Shown: positions 25,375 to 38,018 of the stretch, piece after piece
How positions within the stretch are numbered: the stretch's first letter is position 1
Layout of the letters: each line of letters opens with the position of its first letter
Assembly (NCBI RefSeq): GCF_021134715.1
Contig: NC_060023.1
Coordinates: forward strand, 9,176,001-9,240,000
Direction of reading: 5' to 3'
Length of the DNA: 64,000 bases
Source of the DNA: Daphnia pulex
Taxonomy: Eukaryota; Arthropoda; Branchiopoda; Diplostraca; Daphniidae
The notes under the pieces: generated by a model
What the model was told of the DNA's origin: nothing
Database searches by the model: none
What the model saw: the letters and a program-made list of their open reading frames with translations, nothing else
Translations under genes and position numbers: made by a program

Positions 25375-27194
25375 TCACTGGGTTTTGATCTTGCCGAGTC
25401 GATCGGCTTTGGCCCACCTGAAGAATTTGGAGGTGGTGAGTTTCAGGCAGCAAACGGCCAGGTAGACCAGGGCGGCGACGATGAGGGCCAGGAGTAACGT
25501 CACGTCCATCGACTCGCGCTGGAGCATGTTGAGCTTGCACGAAGTCGGGCGCAGGTGTGGGGCTCCGTGGTGGCGGGCGACGTGCTCGATGGCGTGAACG
25601 GCCCGCTCCAGCGGACGGTCCATCTCGATTTGCTCCCTCATCAAACTTGACAGTTTCTGCACGTTCTCCTTGTACCTTTAATTAATCAATGAATTAATCA
25701 GAGCCACTCATTTGACGGAGTAATGAATTATTTCGTCTCTTGGGTCTCATACTTTGGGTTGTTGATGATTTCCTGGATAGAGTCGAAGAGGATATCCTCC
25801 GTCAGGGTCATCCAGTCCAGTTTGAGGGCGTATCCGTCGCGCTGGGCCTTGACGACGTAGTTGGTCTGGTCGCCAAAGACCGGGAATCCGATGAGCGGGA
25901 CGCCGCTCCACACCGTCTCCTGGTTGCTGTAGAGTCCGCCGTGGGTCATGAGGAGCCGCATCTTGGGGTGGGCCAGCAGGTCGATGAGTGGCGGCAGCCA
26001 AGTGTAGAGGCGGACGTTGGGCGGCAGATCGCTCATGCCCGACTCGTCCTCCCACTTCCAGAGAACGCGCTGCGGCAGACGGGAGAAAGCGGCCACGAAA
26101 ATCTTACGGGTCGCCTCCGGCATGCCCGACCCGTGAACGATCGACCCGAAACTCAAAACGATGAATCCCGCATCTCCCGACCCATTCACAAACGACTCGA
26201 CGTCCTAGAAAAGACAAAAAAACAAAAACAAAACGGAATTTTTTCGATTAAAGAATAAGGCCTTGGTCAAATCCGCCTGGCGGCTATACGGGCGGAAAGT
26301 GGGGTGATGTAACTTTTTCTCCTGTGACGTAACGTCAATTGCATAAATTATTACCTTTGATAGGGGTTTGGGCGGGCGCAAGTGAAGGCCGCCGGCTTCG
26401 ACGATGGTCGACGACTTGAAGTACTGGTAATTGATGCTGGCCTGGCTGTTGGTGATGAACAAACTCAATTGATTTTCGATTTCCTTGACGGTGGGCAGCG
26501 GTTCGGTCGAGTTGATCCAGGCCTGGCGGGCCTCGGCGTCCACCCTGGGCAAGATCAGCCAATTCCTGAAGTAGACCATCATAGTGCTGACGGCGATGTT
26601 GATGGTTCGCTGGACCAAGTTCATGTCGCTGGTGAAGTCTGTCACCAGTCCAGGGTACTCCTGGGTCGACATGGGCGTGCAGGTGGATTCCAGGATCCAG
26701 GGCAGTGGCGGTAGTCCGCTCATGTAGATGAATGGGGCCCGGAAGTGATGGACCAGCGGGAGCATGCACTCGTTCATGAAGGCCTCGATGACGATGAGAT
26801 CGAAATGCTCGCGGCTGGTCATCAGCTGGTGGAAGACGGGATCGTTGTAGCAGGTCCGGCATGTGTTGGCCATCCGCTCCGGATGCTTGAGCCAGAGCTT
26901 GACAGGATTGTTGGCGTCGAAGCCGATCTCGTGGCGGCTGTTGACCTTCTGCAGGCCGGCAGAGTGGAGGTGGGTGACGTTGCCGATGTCCTCCCTGGGC
27001 TTTAGACCGTTCCAGTGCGTAACCGTATGACCGCGCCCAGCCAGCGCCTTGATCGTGTAGAAGAAGAAGTGCGTGTGGCTGTAGGACGTGATGGGCGACA
27101 AGAAGAGGATGTTGGCCGACTCGGCCGGCTCCGGCCCATTCCAGCAGCATCCGACCACCAGCAGTAGCAAACTCAGGCGGAAAGTCAAAGTCAT
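25375..27194 (-). CDS. UDP-glycosyltransferase (UGT)
   Basis: Three exons (26355-27194, 25753-26204, 25375-25675) join to 530 residues, the usual UGT length. An N-terminal signal peptide (MTLTFRLSLLLLVVGCC...) leads into the variable acceptor-binding half. The donor-binding half carries the UGT signature at about residues 349-396, including WLPPLIDLLAHP, THGG and GFPVFGDQ. A C-terminal membrane segment (about 489-510, VTLLLALIVAALVYLAVCC) is followed by a basic cytosolic tail, as in ER-resident UGTs. The enzyme moves a sugar from a UDP-sugar onto small lipophilic molecules and so is likely in detoxification or pigment/hormone conjugation. A 5' UTR acceptor just upstream (near 27231) suggests a non-coding first exon. 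The coding region is clearly more GC-rich than its surroundings. Confidence 0.95.
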
Positions 27195-30100
27195 TTTTCT
27201 TTGACTTTTGATTTGATTGGAATTTGGCCTGTGAAAGAAAAAAGGACATTTTAAAATTATTCAAATTCAAATTTAGCGCTCTTGGTCGTTTCGGTATTTT
27301 TCGAGACGCTCGGCGCATCTCTCTTATACGGTGTGCCAGACGAAATTCGAAAGTTGCCTGGGTTTATCTTCCCGTGTGTTCCCGTCTTATTGTGTTGGCC
27401 AAGGTTATTTTATATGCCGCCGATAGAGAGAGATGCGCATTGGGCTTCTCTGCAGGCTATATCTAAATGCGGCTACTATACTACGATACGGAATTCTACT
27501 ATGCGACGTGTGTCTAGAAAACCGTAGATGTTTCTTTGGACACTAGGTCATCAGTCCCGGCTCTTCTTTTTTTCCGAGAGAGAGAAACATACAGACGAAC
27601 GCCTTGTCGATGGCGGAGAAAAACACATATATAGCTAAGCTATATAATGGTAAGATAGATCTTTTCTCTTTCTGTGTAGATCGGCGGAGCTAGGAAGCCC
27701 TTGTCCATATAGAGAGAGAACCCCGCACTCCCTCCTCCTCTTTTACACTCCCCAAAAAATCATTAAATGAGAGAAGAAAGAAAGAAAGAAAAGAAAATAC
27801 ATCTATATGAACAACATATAGAGAGAAAGACATTTGACCTCAATAATCAAACCCCCCAGACAGAAATTCCTATAGTTTTTTGGTTTCTCTTGTTTCTTTG
27901 AGAAAAACAAAAACTAAAAAACTATAAGGTGTATAGACAAAATTCCAAATACCGCTTACGGGCATACAGCAGGAGGGTTCTTAATTTTTCCTTTTTTTTT
28001 TTTTTTGTCGAAACAAATTACAACGGTAGGAACAACACACACACACATACAGGTAAAAAATAAATAAAAATTTGTTGTTGTAAAGCGCCTCCTCCACAAA
28101 AGGGGGGGGGGGGATAGGATAAGCTTTAAGTTTTTTTTTCAAGGTAAAAAAAAAAAGAAACCCCCAGCACTCACCCTCTCAAGTTGTGTGTACAGGTGTT
28201 TTTTATTCTTCTTCTTCTCCAAGATAAAAAACCAAAAAACGGCGGCACCGTGAAAAATGTTTCGCCTGGTTGCGTCGAGATAAAACAACCGATAGAAACT
28301 GAAGAGACGAACGAACTTTGAAAATGTTGTTCGTCACTTATTTGTCAAAATGTAGTTGGATAATTTTGGGCCGAGAGGACGACGGATGATGGAATTGGCC
28401 AACGAATAAACCAGCCAAATAAAAGAAGAGTTGAGGAAGGCACACAACCGACCGGTGTCGAGTCCGAGACGTACTATGAATCTTCTACCTGCTGCTCTGT
28501 CCACCATATACCCAAGCACCAGCAGCACCGGCACCGGGTCCGCCGTCGTCTCTCTTCATTCGTTTGATGGCCAAGCGCAACGTATAAGGACCATCAAGCG
28601 TATAGAGTGGGAACCCTTCGGAAGGAAGGAGGAGGGCTCTACGTCCTCCTGTGTTGTGTCTACTACCTGCCTCCTATGTAGAGTTGCCCCCATAGAGGAT
28701 GGAACGATTCCATCAACTCCCACCTGCCTTGGTGGCTTGGTGCTGGGTCTGAATGGACCAGTGGATATTGGCCCAGCGGCGTCCATTTCAATGTTGTTTC
28801 CGACGAGCCCCAAACGGTTGTTGTAACCTGCGTCTACAACCACACGTGGGGTGATTTGGGCCGTTTTCCTATCCGGTCAAATGATATTTTAGGTTATTAT
28901 ATTTAATAGTTATTTTTTTTTTCTCCTTGAACTTTTCGCCTAGTGCCAAAATGGTCGCCAAAACACAGCAGTAATCCTCTTCCTTGTTTTGAACAGAACA
29001 GAAAAAAAAACTGCGATGCATGGCTGGCTGGTTGCGAAAACCCCCATCTAAAAGAAATAGAAAAAAAAAGTTAACTTGGAAAAAAATTCACGCTCAGTTG
29101 AAGCGGCAATAGGACTAAACCCGAGCGCATATCACCGTTATGGAGGAAGAAAAAAGGAAACACCATACGTCTGTGGTTTTCTGTTTCCCCGCGCAGGCAG
29201 ATGTTGTTTGTGCTGTGCTGCGTGTAACTTTTGTGTTTGGCGCGCGCATCACCTCGGTGAAAGTTTGAATTAGTCGTGACAATGGCGTAGTATAGGCTAT
29301 CATTCCGTCATCCGTTGAATTCTTCTTGTTTTTCGATTGGTGCGTTCATGAGCATCACTCACCTAAATAGATTCAATTCAATTATAGTATGATCATCTCC
29401 AAAACAATTGCGGTTTATAATATATTAAGCATCATGTTACGCAACTGCACAGTTTGTGTCGGGTGAATGTCCTGTCCCCGATCCAGCACTTCTGTCGGAT
29501 ATTGCATAATCTTATTATGATCTATTCATAGTTTTCGTCTTGTAGAATGCGGCTGCAAATTCCATTTTGAAAATGATATGTAGGGTTACCACCGCGACGT
29601 ATTTAGACACAGACTATACAACCGTGAGAAACAAAAAAACAAAAAAGGAATACACGAAACATTCTCATCGTGTATATAGGGAAAGCCAAAAGCCTATTCG
29701 ACGTGTTTTTAACATATTCTTTCCCCATACATTTTTTTTCTTACATAACGTCGCCATCTTTTTTTTGTCCATCTTATTCAACAGTTTCAATCGACGAGTA
29801 TATACATCATTCACCTGTTGATTCTTTTATTTTTTGAGGAAGCCCATCAGCAATCTTTTCGACGTTTGTTACGCCATCTATACTAAAACGACAACTAGAC
29901 TGAGAGAGTTCATATATACTAATGTGCGGTTGATATTCAATTTAGGGGGGTTTTTTTTCGTAAAGCGAAAATGAAATTGTCCTGCTGTAGAAAGTTTGCT
30001 ACCTTCGGTCAACACATCACTGGATAGTTATATCGAATCGCTATAGGTATAAGAGAGAAAGAGGAAAAGTTCATTGAATCGTTGATTAGTGACAAAACAG

Positions 30101-30303
30101 GTTTTGTGATTCTCGTTGGTGTTCTCGCGGGTTAATCACCATGGCGGTGTTGAAGGGAAAAAAAACTAGAATCCTCCTCTTGGATGTACAGTGTATAGTT
30201 CAATCCTGTATCAACACTTTCCACAATAAATCATTGTGACTTGCGCTGACTGCGATACCGAGCTGGACTATATCAAGCGTGACCCTCAAGATTTTGTTTT
30301 AGA
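27195..30303. other. Low-complexity spacer upstream of the UGT
   Basis: It holds purine and pyrimidine runs, a G-run at about 28101-28111, and CA-rich stretches. The first part probably includes UGT 5' UTR and promoter. A 131-codon plus-strand frame at 28431-28826 overlaps a long minus-strand frame and has no family resemblance, so I do not call it. Confidence 0.5.
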
Positions 30304-30702
30304 TTGGAGTCAAACAGACATCAAAATTCTTTCGTCACATTCAACAAGTCGGACGTGATTCAATTTGATATTTTTCGAACAACGCAAATGGAAACGGATG
30401 GCAAACCGGTTGTATATTATATTATGAGGCTATACGCTTTAGAAGGACCACCAAAACGTGTTCACTTGATCAGCAGCTGCTGTGTACAATACGATCAAAT
30501 GAGATTATCCGGTCGTCATTTCGACTCTCATCTCGACGATAGTTTGTCCAACGTAAATTGCGGTTCGTTGGGGCTTCACACAAGTGTAGAAACGGCATTA
30601 AACCGGTATAATTGGATCCCCCCCATGGGGTGGAACTTGGACTTAAAGTTTAGATCGTCGGAGCCGCGAGCGGCCGCTATAATAGTCATCAACCCGCTTT
30701 AA
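30304..30702 (+). CDS. Possible terminal exon, unknown protein
   Basis: A TTTTAG acceptor-like site at about 30302 is followed by an open frame of 132 codons ending at TAA 30700-30702. It has no ATG at its beginning, so it would need an upstream exon; internal ATGs exist from about 30388. The predicted sequence (VIQFDIFRTTQMETDGKPVV...) matches no family I recognise. The stop codon overlaps the TTAA at the border of the large palindrome. It could be a chance frame. Confidence 0.25.
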   Translation: MESNRHQNSFVTFNKSDVIQFDIFRTTQMETDGKPVVYYIMRLYALEGPPKRVHLISSCCVQYDQMRLSGRHFDSHLDDSLSNVNCGSLGLHTSVETALNRYNWIPPMGWNLDLKFRSSEPRAAAIIVINPL

Positions 30703-31680
30703 CAAGCGATCCACGAATCAAGTAGACCAAAATCCCGGAGCGGCTTTCCTGATCTAAATCCGGAAAAGGCATTAAAAATCTAAAAAAAATATAGCCATGT
30801 TCGTCTTCGCACGCCGGATTTACCTGCGTTTGCAGAATGACGATTTTCCGCCCCGTTTAGGAGTTATTTAGCTCTAAAGTTTGGTTTTTTTGAATTTTGT
30901 CAGAAAGTGGGGGGGCTTTGACATCCATTTTCGAAAAAGTAGGGGAGCTAGGGAAAAAACTAATTTTTTGAAAAGGTTTATTGCAATCTCAACCACCAAA
31001 ATCCAAAAGGAATTTCCTTTCCGGATTTTATTGGTTGAGATATTACCAATTTAGTGAAAGGATTATTTAGCTAGTTTCCCTCCCTGGCTTGCAGCCATTT
31101 TTTCGTACGGTCCGCTGCGCTCCTGGCGGAAGCCAGCAGAAGGTCTTATATATCGGCCTTCACATTAGACCCATTGCATTTATACAGGCCTTCATATATA
31201 GTGAACCCAGATTTCTTATTGGCCGATGTATAAGACCTTCTGCTGGCTTCCGCCAGGAGCGCAGCGGACCGTACGAAAAAATGGCTGCAAGCCAGGGAGG
31301 GAAACTAGCTAAATAATCCTTTCACTAAATTGGTAATATCTCAACCAATAAAATCCGGAAAGGAAATTCCTTTTGGATTTTGGTGGTTGAGATTGCAATA
31401 AACCTTTTCAAAAAATTAGTTTTTTCCCTAGCTCCCCTACTTTTTCGAAAATGGATGTCAAAGCCCCCCCACTTTCTGACAAAATTCAAAAAAACCAAAC
31501 TTTAGAGCTAAATAACTCCTAAACGGGGCGGAAAATCGTCATTCTGCAAACGCAGGTAAATCCGGCGTGCGAAGACGAACATGGCTATATTTTTTTTAGA
31601 TTTTTAATACCTTTTCCGGATTTAGATCAGGAAAGCCGCTCCGGGATTTTGGTCTACTTGATTCGTGGATCGCTTGTTAA
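30699..31680. mobile_element. Near-perfect ~1-kb palindrome, candidate TTAA-flanked foldback element
   Basis: The left arm (30699-31158) and right arm (31221-31680) are reverse complements of about 460 bp. I saw only about two mismatches and no indels, since mirrored positions stay in register throughout. The central spacer is 62 bp. Both ends carry ttaa followed inward by caagcgatcc. TTAA is the target site of piggyBac-type elements, so a non-autonomous piggyBac-like or foldback element is possible. The termini do not match classic piggyBac ends. No transposase frame lies inside. The near identity of the arms implies recent formation or gene conversion. Transcription would give a long hairpin RNA. 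Confidence 0.8.
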
Positions 31681-34074
31681 AAACAACAAAAACAAGTTAA
31701 CTTTTATACGGAGACAATTTCAGTGTCGGCCATATATAATATAGGTACGCATGATTTTCGTGCACACGTGCGTGAAACGACAACGCTAAGAATCAACTCA
31801 ATTGGAGCGTTTGAGCTGAGACGAATGAGCTCTGGCTGATTATTTTCGTTTCGTGGAAATCTTGAACCGTTTGGTCTGGATAAGAATCCAAACGGTTATA
31901 CTTTTTGGCACAGACAATTGCCCTTTGAGGGTCCTTGAGTCCATCTTTTTGGCAACTTTTATTTGATTCCATCATCAACAAGAGATAATTGATAAATCAA
32001 AAGAAGAAATGATGCATCAAACATGAGAAAGGATATGAAAAACGTTCTTCCAGATCCTTTTCAAAAAATTCATTTTAAAATTCCCGGTCACGTATACCGA
32101 AAAAAAAAAAAAATCAGTACATATGCAAGGGCTGCTGCAGTCTTGCATATTTGTGAAATCAGAAATTTGTTGACATTCCTCTTTCGTATGAGATGTTTTT
32201 ATTGGCTCGCCATGAGAAAAAAAAAAGAAATGAATGTTTCGGGAAAAATCTTTCCCAACTTTTATATTGGCCATCGTAAAGTTTGAGTGGAGATTTATTT
32301 CTGACAGATGTCCAACCGCATTTCGATTAGCCGCTTGACGAATGGCAAATTTAGTCGATATAATGTAAAGTTCTTTTTTTCGTTTTTCATAGACCTTCGA
32401 GAATGTACCAATCCCAAGAAAAATGATTAAGCCTTTAGAAAATAGTGGCTTGATTTCATCAATATTTGAATTGCAATTATTTGTGTTCATCACTCTTTAT
32501 ATCAATTTTCTGGCGACTTCAACTGTCAAAATTTTTAAAAGAGAAAATGTTTATCGAAACCATTTCAAAAATGATGGAAATCCCCCGATGAGCATAGAAT
32601 CCCCGTGAATATATAGCCTGCTATCGATTTCAGAAAATCTTATACCGGAAGAACGAAATTGGCATGTGTAGTTATCTGCTAAAGAAGTTCCCCTTTTGGC
32701 CTTTTCCCCGTTTATTACTTTTCAATTGTCATTGCATTTCGAGCCTGTAAAATGATAAAAAAAACTGTTTATGACGACTGTTTCTTATATTAGCTATTTT
32801 ACACACGTTCGCAAAAAAGCGGGGAAAAACCTTTGTTTCATATAACGGACGAGATCCGCAGCGGAGCACACGAGAGGTTAGTAAACCAGAGCGCTAGAGA
32901 ACAAGAAGAACTATACGGTGTTAAAAGCGATACGGATAGAAACTGCAAGTAATGTTTGAAATATGGCTGCATGAAAGGATTGATATCCGTGCGGTCGTGT
33001 GGTTAACCCATTGCGGAAAATCTCCATAGAACCCAAATAGAATCGAAAATATACAGAGAACTTTCACTTGTTCGGAAAAAAAAAAATCTATTGAATAAAT
33101 TAAAAAGAAAACGGATTTTCTTTTAAATGATTGTCGATAAAAGGAGTGGCCGTTTTTGGTCAATATCAATATATTGCTGTATCTCTCCAAAATAGAGGCT
33201 ATAAAAATTGTTATTTCCTTTTATTTTGTGTGGATGCCAATTTTTTTTTTGGCTCCATTTGTTGCGTCGTGTTGTGACGATGTCAGACGGTGTTATCTTA
33301 TTATATTATACGGTGTATATCGGTGTGGTACTATAGAAAACACTTTTTCGGGAAACGTTTTCCATCACCTTCGGACGGGGCCTTCTATTGTTGTTAATTG
33401 CTACACTGCCAATGCAATAACGTCGTCGTTCTTTTGTTATCTGAAAATTTGCCATCCATCAAAATGGTAAGGTCGTGCGTAAGGACAAGGAGGTTACAAT
33501 TTAAAAATGTGCTGGTTACGTTTAAGTTCGGGGAATCATTAAAGGGTATATAGTGATGGACACATGGGAATATCCAGTAAAAAGTTGATGGATGCTCGTG
33601 AAAGTCACGCGAGCCATCTTTCAAACGCCATTTGAAGTTTTCGCGCGCTCTCTCGAAACTAGGAGAAACAATAAGGAAAATAATAATAATAAAAAACAGG
33701 TTTGTTGGGGGGGTAAAGCAGAGGTTATGGCAGGAAAGATTTTTATGCGTGTGGAGAAGTAGGTAACATACGACGTGAAAGTGGGATGACTGGAGAGGAA
33801 TAAGTGTTAAAATTTTTTAACACACGGCACGACTGCAGACAATTTTACGCCTGCATGTCACCAGGCTTGTTGTTGTACTCATTTCGGGAATTTATAGACT
33901 GCTCACCACTAGTCACAAAAGCATAAAAAGGACCAATAACGGGTTCCAACACGGCTATTGATTTAATCTTGTGTTTAACCCATTGGATAACACTTAACCG
34001 CAACAGGATGGCGTAAACTACACCGCGCATCAGGAACAAACAACATTTCATTTGAGATAGATTTCTTTGTAGTA
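31681..34074. other. AT-rich spacer right of the palindrome
   Basis: Many overlapping short frames exist on both strands, with no family resemblance and no consistent splice structure. I see no gene. Confidence 0.5.
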
Positions 34075-35160
34075 ATGAGAAGGTGCCAGTGTGGCGGCAG
34101 GTCACTCTTGATAAAAAAAACGGTCTTGTTGCACTTTGCTTCAAGTGTTTCAAGTTAAAATATTTTAAAATGTGATGATTTACTCAAAAGAAAAAGTTGT
34201 AAGGTACAAAACAAAACAAGCCTGATCTGCGCAGTCGTTCGAAAAATGAGATTTTTAATGCTGAGAAAAAACAAATCAGAGAGAGAAAATTGCAGTCAAC
34301 CGCCTAGCTCACGAATAAACGTAGTCTGTACTAGCGGTCGATATAATCAGCCCCACCAAAAATTGTCAAAAACGAAGAATAGAGATCGATTCGGTCCTAC
34401 CTTTATGCCTGGGAAATACAGCCAGGCCTCCACAGTTGCTCCATCCATCCGATTAAGAGTTAAATTACACCAGACGGATAGGGGTAAAGGGTGTCCTCGT
34501 GATTGCACCCACATTCACATGAGCGTACACGAGGACATTGAAAGAAAGGGGAAAAAGGGAGATCCATAACTCGGCCGACATCAGTAGTTTTTCCAATGAG
34601 ATGGAATGCTTTTTGTCTACATGAAAAATAGAAAAATAGGTTACGAAAAATATTCACAGAATAACGACTACCACAAGTCCACAAGTCAGGAAAAGTTGAA
34701 AATGAGACAAATGACACTAGGTAAACTCTAATTGTTAATAAATGGGTCAATTCAAGGTTTAAACTTTAAATATAATACACTGCATTGATGGTAATGCAAC
34801 AATAAAATATCTAGCAGCAGGTCATGCAGTAATAATAGTAACCAAAAACATTACCTGGTGATGCTGAGATGGCAGGTGATGACAGGTGAGACAGACAGAC
34901 TGATGAGTGATGACGGACTCAGCACAAGCAGAACTTGTGTATCATGTTGTTACGATGGCCTCAAATCTGCACAAAAGAAAAAGGTTACATGGTGCAAACA
35001 AAATGCCATACATCGACAGGGGGCTTGTATTTGCTAGACAGGAACTAACAGTAACATTTCAGAAATTTAGGACAGGTTTAACTTTACTATTTTTAAAAGC
35101 TCCCATAAAATCATTGCATTTTTATTCTTAGTTTCATTTACCCGCCAAAAAGCATCGAGT
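34075..35160. repeat. Dispersed duplication, copy B
   Basis: Second copy of the segment at 23200-24290, same orientation, about 10.9 kb away. The best preserved part is around 34381-34470. It differs by insertions such as the tgatgacaggtgagacagacagac stretch region near 34870-34905, which copy A lacks. Sequence beyond 35160 may still be distantly related. Confidence 0.75.
34401..34448 (-). CDS. Possible first coding micro-exon, copy B
   Basis: It encodes MDGATVEAWLYFPGIK on the minus strand and abuts a GTAGG donor, as in copy A at 23575-23622. The frame, start codon and donor are kept although flanking DNA has changed. No downstream exon was found. Confidence 0.35.
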
Positions 35161-36707
35161 GGAGAGCATGGAGAGCTACGACACCAGAGACCAAATTAAC
35201 ACATCACACGAGACGATCACGTTTTCGTAATTTGATTTGTTCTTATTTTTTAAATTATTATTTCGTGCAGCCACGCACGTTTTCAAAAGAGTTATGGTAC
35301 AGTTTTCTTTATATTCTCAAACTTTGTTGGCATCAATTGGCATATGCTTCATGGCCTCACTCTCAAAACTAAACGAAACTCGAATTCTCGAAAGCAGACT
35401 GCAGACTGGGAGACTGCAATCTTCTTCTTATTAATCAGCAATGCTTACGATTAATGCGATATCGATAGAAATAAAAAATTATAAAAAAAAATTAAAAAAT
35501 CAAACTCTTCCCTCAAAATTCAAACTGCTCAAAACGATAACCAGATAAGTTGATGGAATTACCCGAAGGGTTACTGGTCAAAGTTTCGTTTGCAGTATGG
35601 TTTACATGGGCACCCTCAGTTCTCGTAACACTACACAGATGGCTTTTTGCAGTTATCGTAACACTACATAGATGGATGCACTAGTTTTTGGCAATTATTG
35701 ATTGTAATCAACAATTTTATTGCATTTCAATGGCAGTAATCGGTAGCTTACAATTTTTTACATCTATTCTGAAAATTTGGCTGCAATCGATTCAAAGTCA
35801 GAATCAGAAACCCTTTCGGTACTTTACTGAGCTTCGTAAAACGGCAACACTGCTTCCCTGCCTAACGGAAATTCGTCTGCTCTCTGCAGTGCAAAACTTT
35901 TTAAAAAAGTTGTGGCTGATATGCAAATTTCAAAGTTTCGATAATTGAATTATTTGATTGTTTTGCCAAATGAGTCCTTCCATTTTTTTCTCGATTGCTT
36001 AACCAGTTAACCTGTGTCCCGTTACTCCCTGATGTGGTCGAAGCAAAACAGTAAAATCAAGGAATGTTTGGAACAGCCCCATGTGCCCAGATGACATTGT
36101 GACAAGTTAGGCATGGATTGTATCACAATCTCCCTTATTAAAACAAAACCAGTGCTACAAGAAGATTCTGTTCTGTGCATTTTGAATTAAATCACCCCAC
36201 CACTGCGCTTCATTGCAAATTTGCAACAGCAAGTCTAAGCTTTTCATGTACAGTGTGACTTGAGGTTGCCTCTGCTTGTGAAAAATCAAGTGAAAGTAGA
36301 ACAAAAACTCAAACATTAGTGACAGCAACACCGACCTATGTTAACTGCCAGACACAATGTTTGCCTAAGATAAGAAGAATTCCAATCTCCAAAAGTTGAG
36401 ATGGATAACTTTTGATTTTTTCCATTCTACATCTTCTACGGCCAATCTCATAAAATGTGAACAACAGGATTATGAATGAAGACTTTAACAACTTGTGACT
36501 GTGTTTGAGTCGAGCCCACATCAAATTACCTGTTGCTCCAGCATCACGAGCTATACCATCTAAAGCAGGTGACTCCCATAATACAGTTGACAAGCATCAA
36601 ACAATCCTATAAGATACTTAAAATTGATCTGCCTTTTTATCATTAGATAACACCAATAATTTTCTTATAGTTAGCCTGCAACTCTAATGCATTTTATTTG
36701 TGCTTAG
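35161..36707. other. Spacer
   Basis: No supported gene. Short frames only. The missing first exon of the membrane-protein gene at 36708 may lie here, but I could not identify it. Confidence 0.45.
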
Positions 36708-38018
36708 ATTAAGGAAAGACGAGGATACCAGCCGCCAATCAAAGTGTCTTTTCTACCGACGACCCCGGCCCGGTGTCCTCTCGATCCTGGTTGTTGCATC
36801 CACCCTGTTGCTTTCTCTACTCTTCTACCAAATGCGCAAACTTCGAGGTAATAAGGAAAACAATTTTTAACACCAGCAAACAAAAAGTTCGACGGGTAAA
36901 GGTACATGGTTTTTCTGTTTTCCCTGGCGAGAAATCTTTTCAGCGAAGGATAAGAGACTTGGGTGTTACTTTAACGGGCACTGAAGTCGCACTGTCTATG
37001 TGAAAAGTTGATAACAAAAAGTAGGTGGTAGAAATTTTTTGCTGTCTTATAACTAAGCGACGGTGGTTTGAGTCTTTGGCGTTAGTTAAATTCTTCCACA
37101 GCCTCCGCTTCTTTACCTTAGATTATCTGCGTCTTACCTTAAATGTTAGACAGACAGGTTTACGGCAATTCCAGTTACAGTAACTGTAATGAACTTGACC
37201 AGTTATGGTACAGTAAACAACCGACCTTCTTCTTGTGTGTGAGAATGGATAAACTGGCGTCCTCCTGTTGCTTTTTCCTGTGTTGTTTCGTCTTTTCCGC
37301 TATCGTCGCGAATGTTTCTAAGAATAGAATTAGGATAAAGTCTTAATCTTACTGTTGAATATTGATAACATGCATTTGTGGTTAAACAGTGAGATGGATG
37401 CTCAGCATTTTTGTTTTTCAAAACTCAACAATGACATTCTAATTGCGTCTTCTAGGCTATCGTGAAGGAGGGTCTTTATTGTTTCAATTCGTTTTCTCAT
37501 TTCTGTGTCGATTTTACTCAAATGTTTTATTTTTATGTATTTATGGTAGATTGGCTTGAGGTTCAATTAAAATGTAAGTTACAAACTACGCCGACGAAAC
37601 CGGATTCTTCGCCATCTGCAATCGCAGTGATCGGGTTAGGTAAGTCAACATTTACTTACTTTTCCATGTAACTTTCGGTCTACCATCAATGCGATAGGGT
37701 GTTCGTTAAAATCAGAATCCTTTGTTATTTGCCTCCTATCATTCGCTTCCCCACTTGATCGCGTGTTTGGTATTCAAATTTAAGGACTTTTTCGGGTTCG
37801 TGAAGATGACTTGTCTTTGAAACTCTTACTTTTGCTCAAATGAGGCTTGTTTTTGCTCAATTTAATGGGAAGGCATTTTGAATCAGCCTATTGAAGTAGA
37901 AGTTGGAAGTTCATGGCCGCGAGATGGAATGGAAGAACTCTCGGCGGTTTTGCCATCTACGGAGAGGCATTTGAGTAAAAAGTTAAATCGTTGGTTGCGT
38001 ACAGTTAGACGAATGTAA
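36708..38018 (+). CDS. Unrecognised single-pass membrane protein (5' exon missing)
   Basis: Three plus-strand exons (36708-36847, 37550-37639, 37873-38018) join in frame across GT-AG introns and end at TAA 38016-38018. The 140, 90 and 146 bp lengths fit only one common phase. Exon 1 encodes a basic segment (CLFYRRPRPG), then a strongly hydrophobic helix (VLSILVVASTLLLSLLFYQM) followed by RKLR. This suggests one membrane anchor near the N-terminus. The rest is about 80 soluble residues with a basic end (LNRWLRTVRRM). Exon 1 starts in the middle of a codon, so at least one upstream exon with the start codon is needed. The third acceptor (GGGAAG) has a poor pyrimidine tract. I do not recognise a family; a small type II or tail-less anchor protein is all that can be said. 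Confidence 0.45.

Noticed and set aside
25740-26258. 172-codon plus-strand frame
   Set aside because: It is antisense to the conserved second UGT exon and arises from that exon's GC-rich codon pattern.
26335-27318. 327-codon minus-strand frame
   Set aside because: It is a shifted frame over UGT exon 1. The other frame carries the signal peptide and UGT sequence.
28431-28826. 131-codon plus-strand frame
   Set aside because: It overlaps a 95-codon frame on the other strand, lacks recognisable domains, and has no supporting splice structure.
31089-31316. 75-codon frame
   Set aside because: It runs through the palindrome centre, so its sequence is an inverted copy of itself and not a gene.
32017-32493. 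158-codon minus-strand frame
   Set aside because: Low-complexity composition with overlapping plus-strand frames and no known motif.
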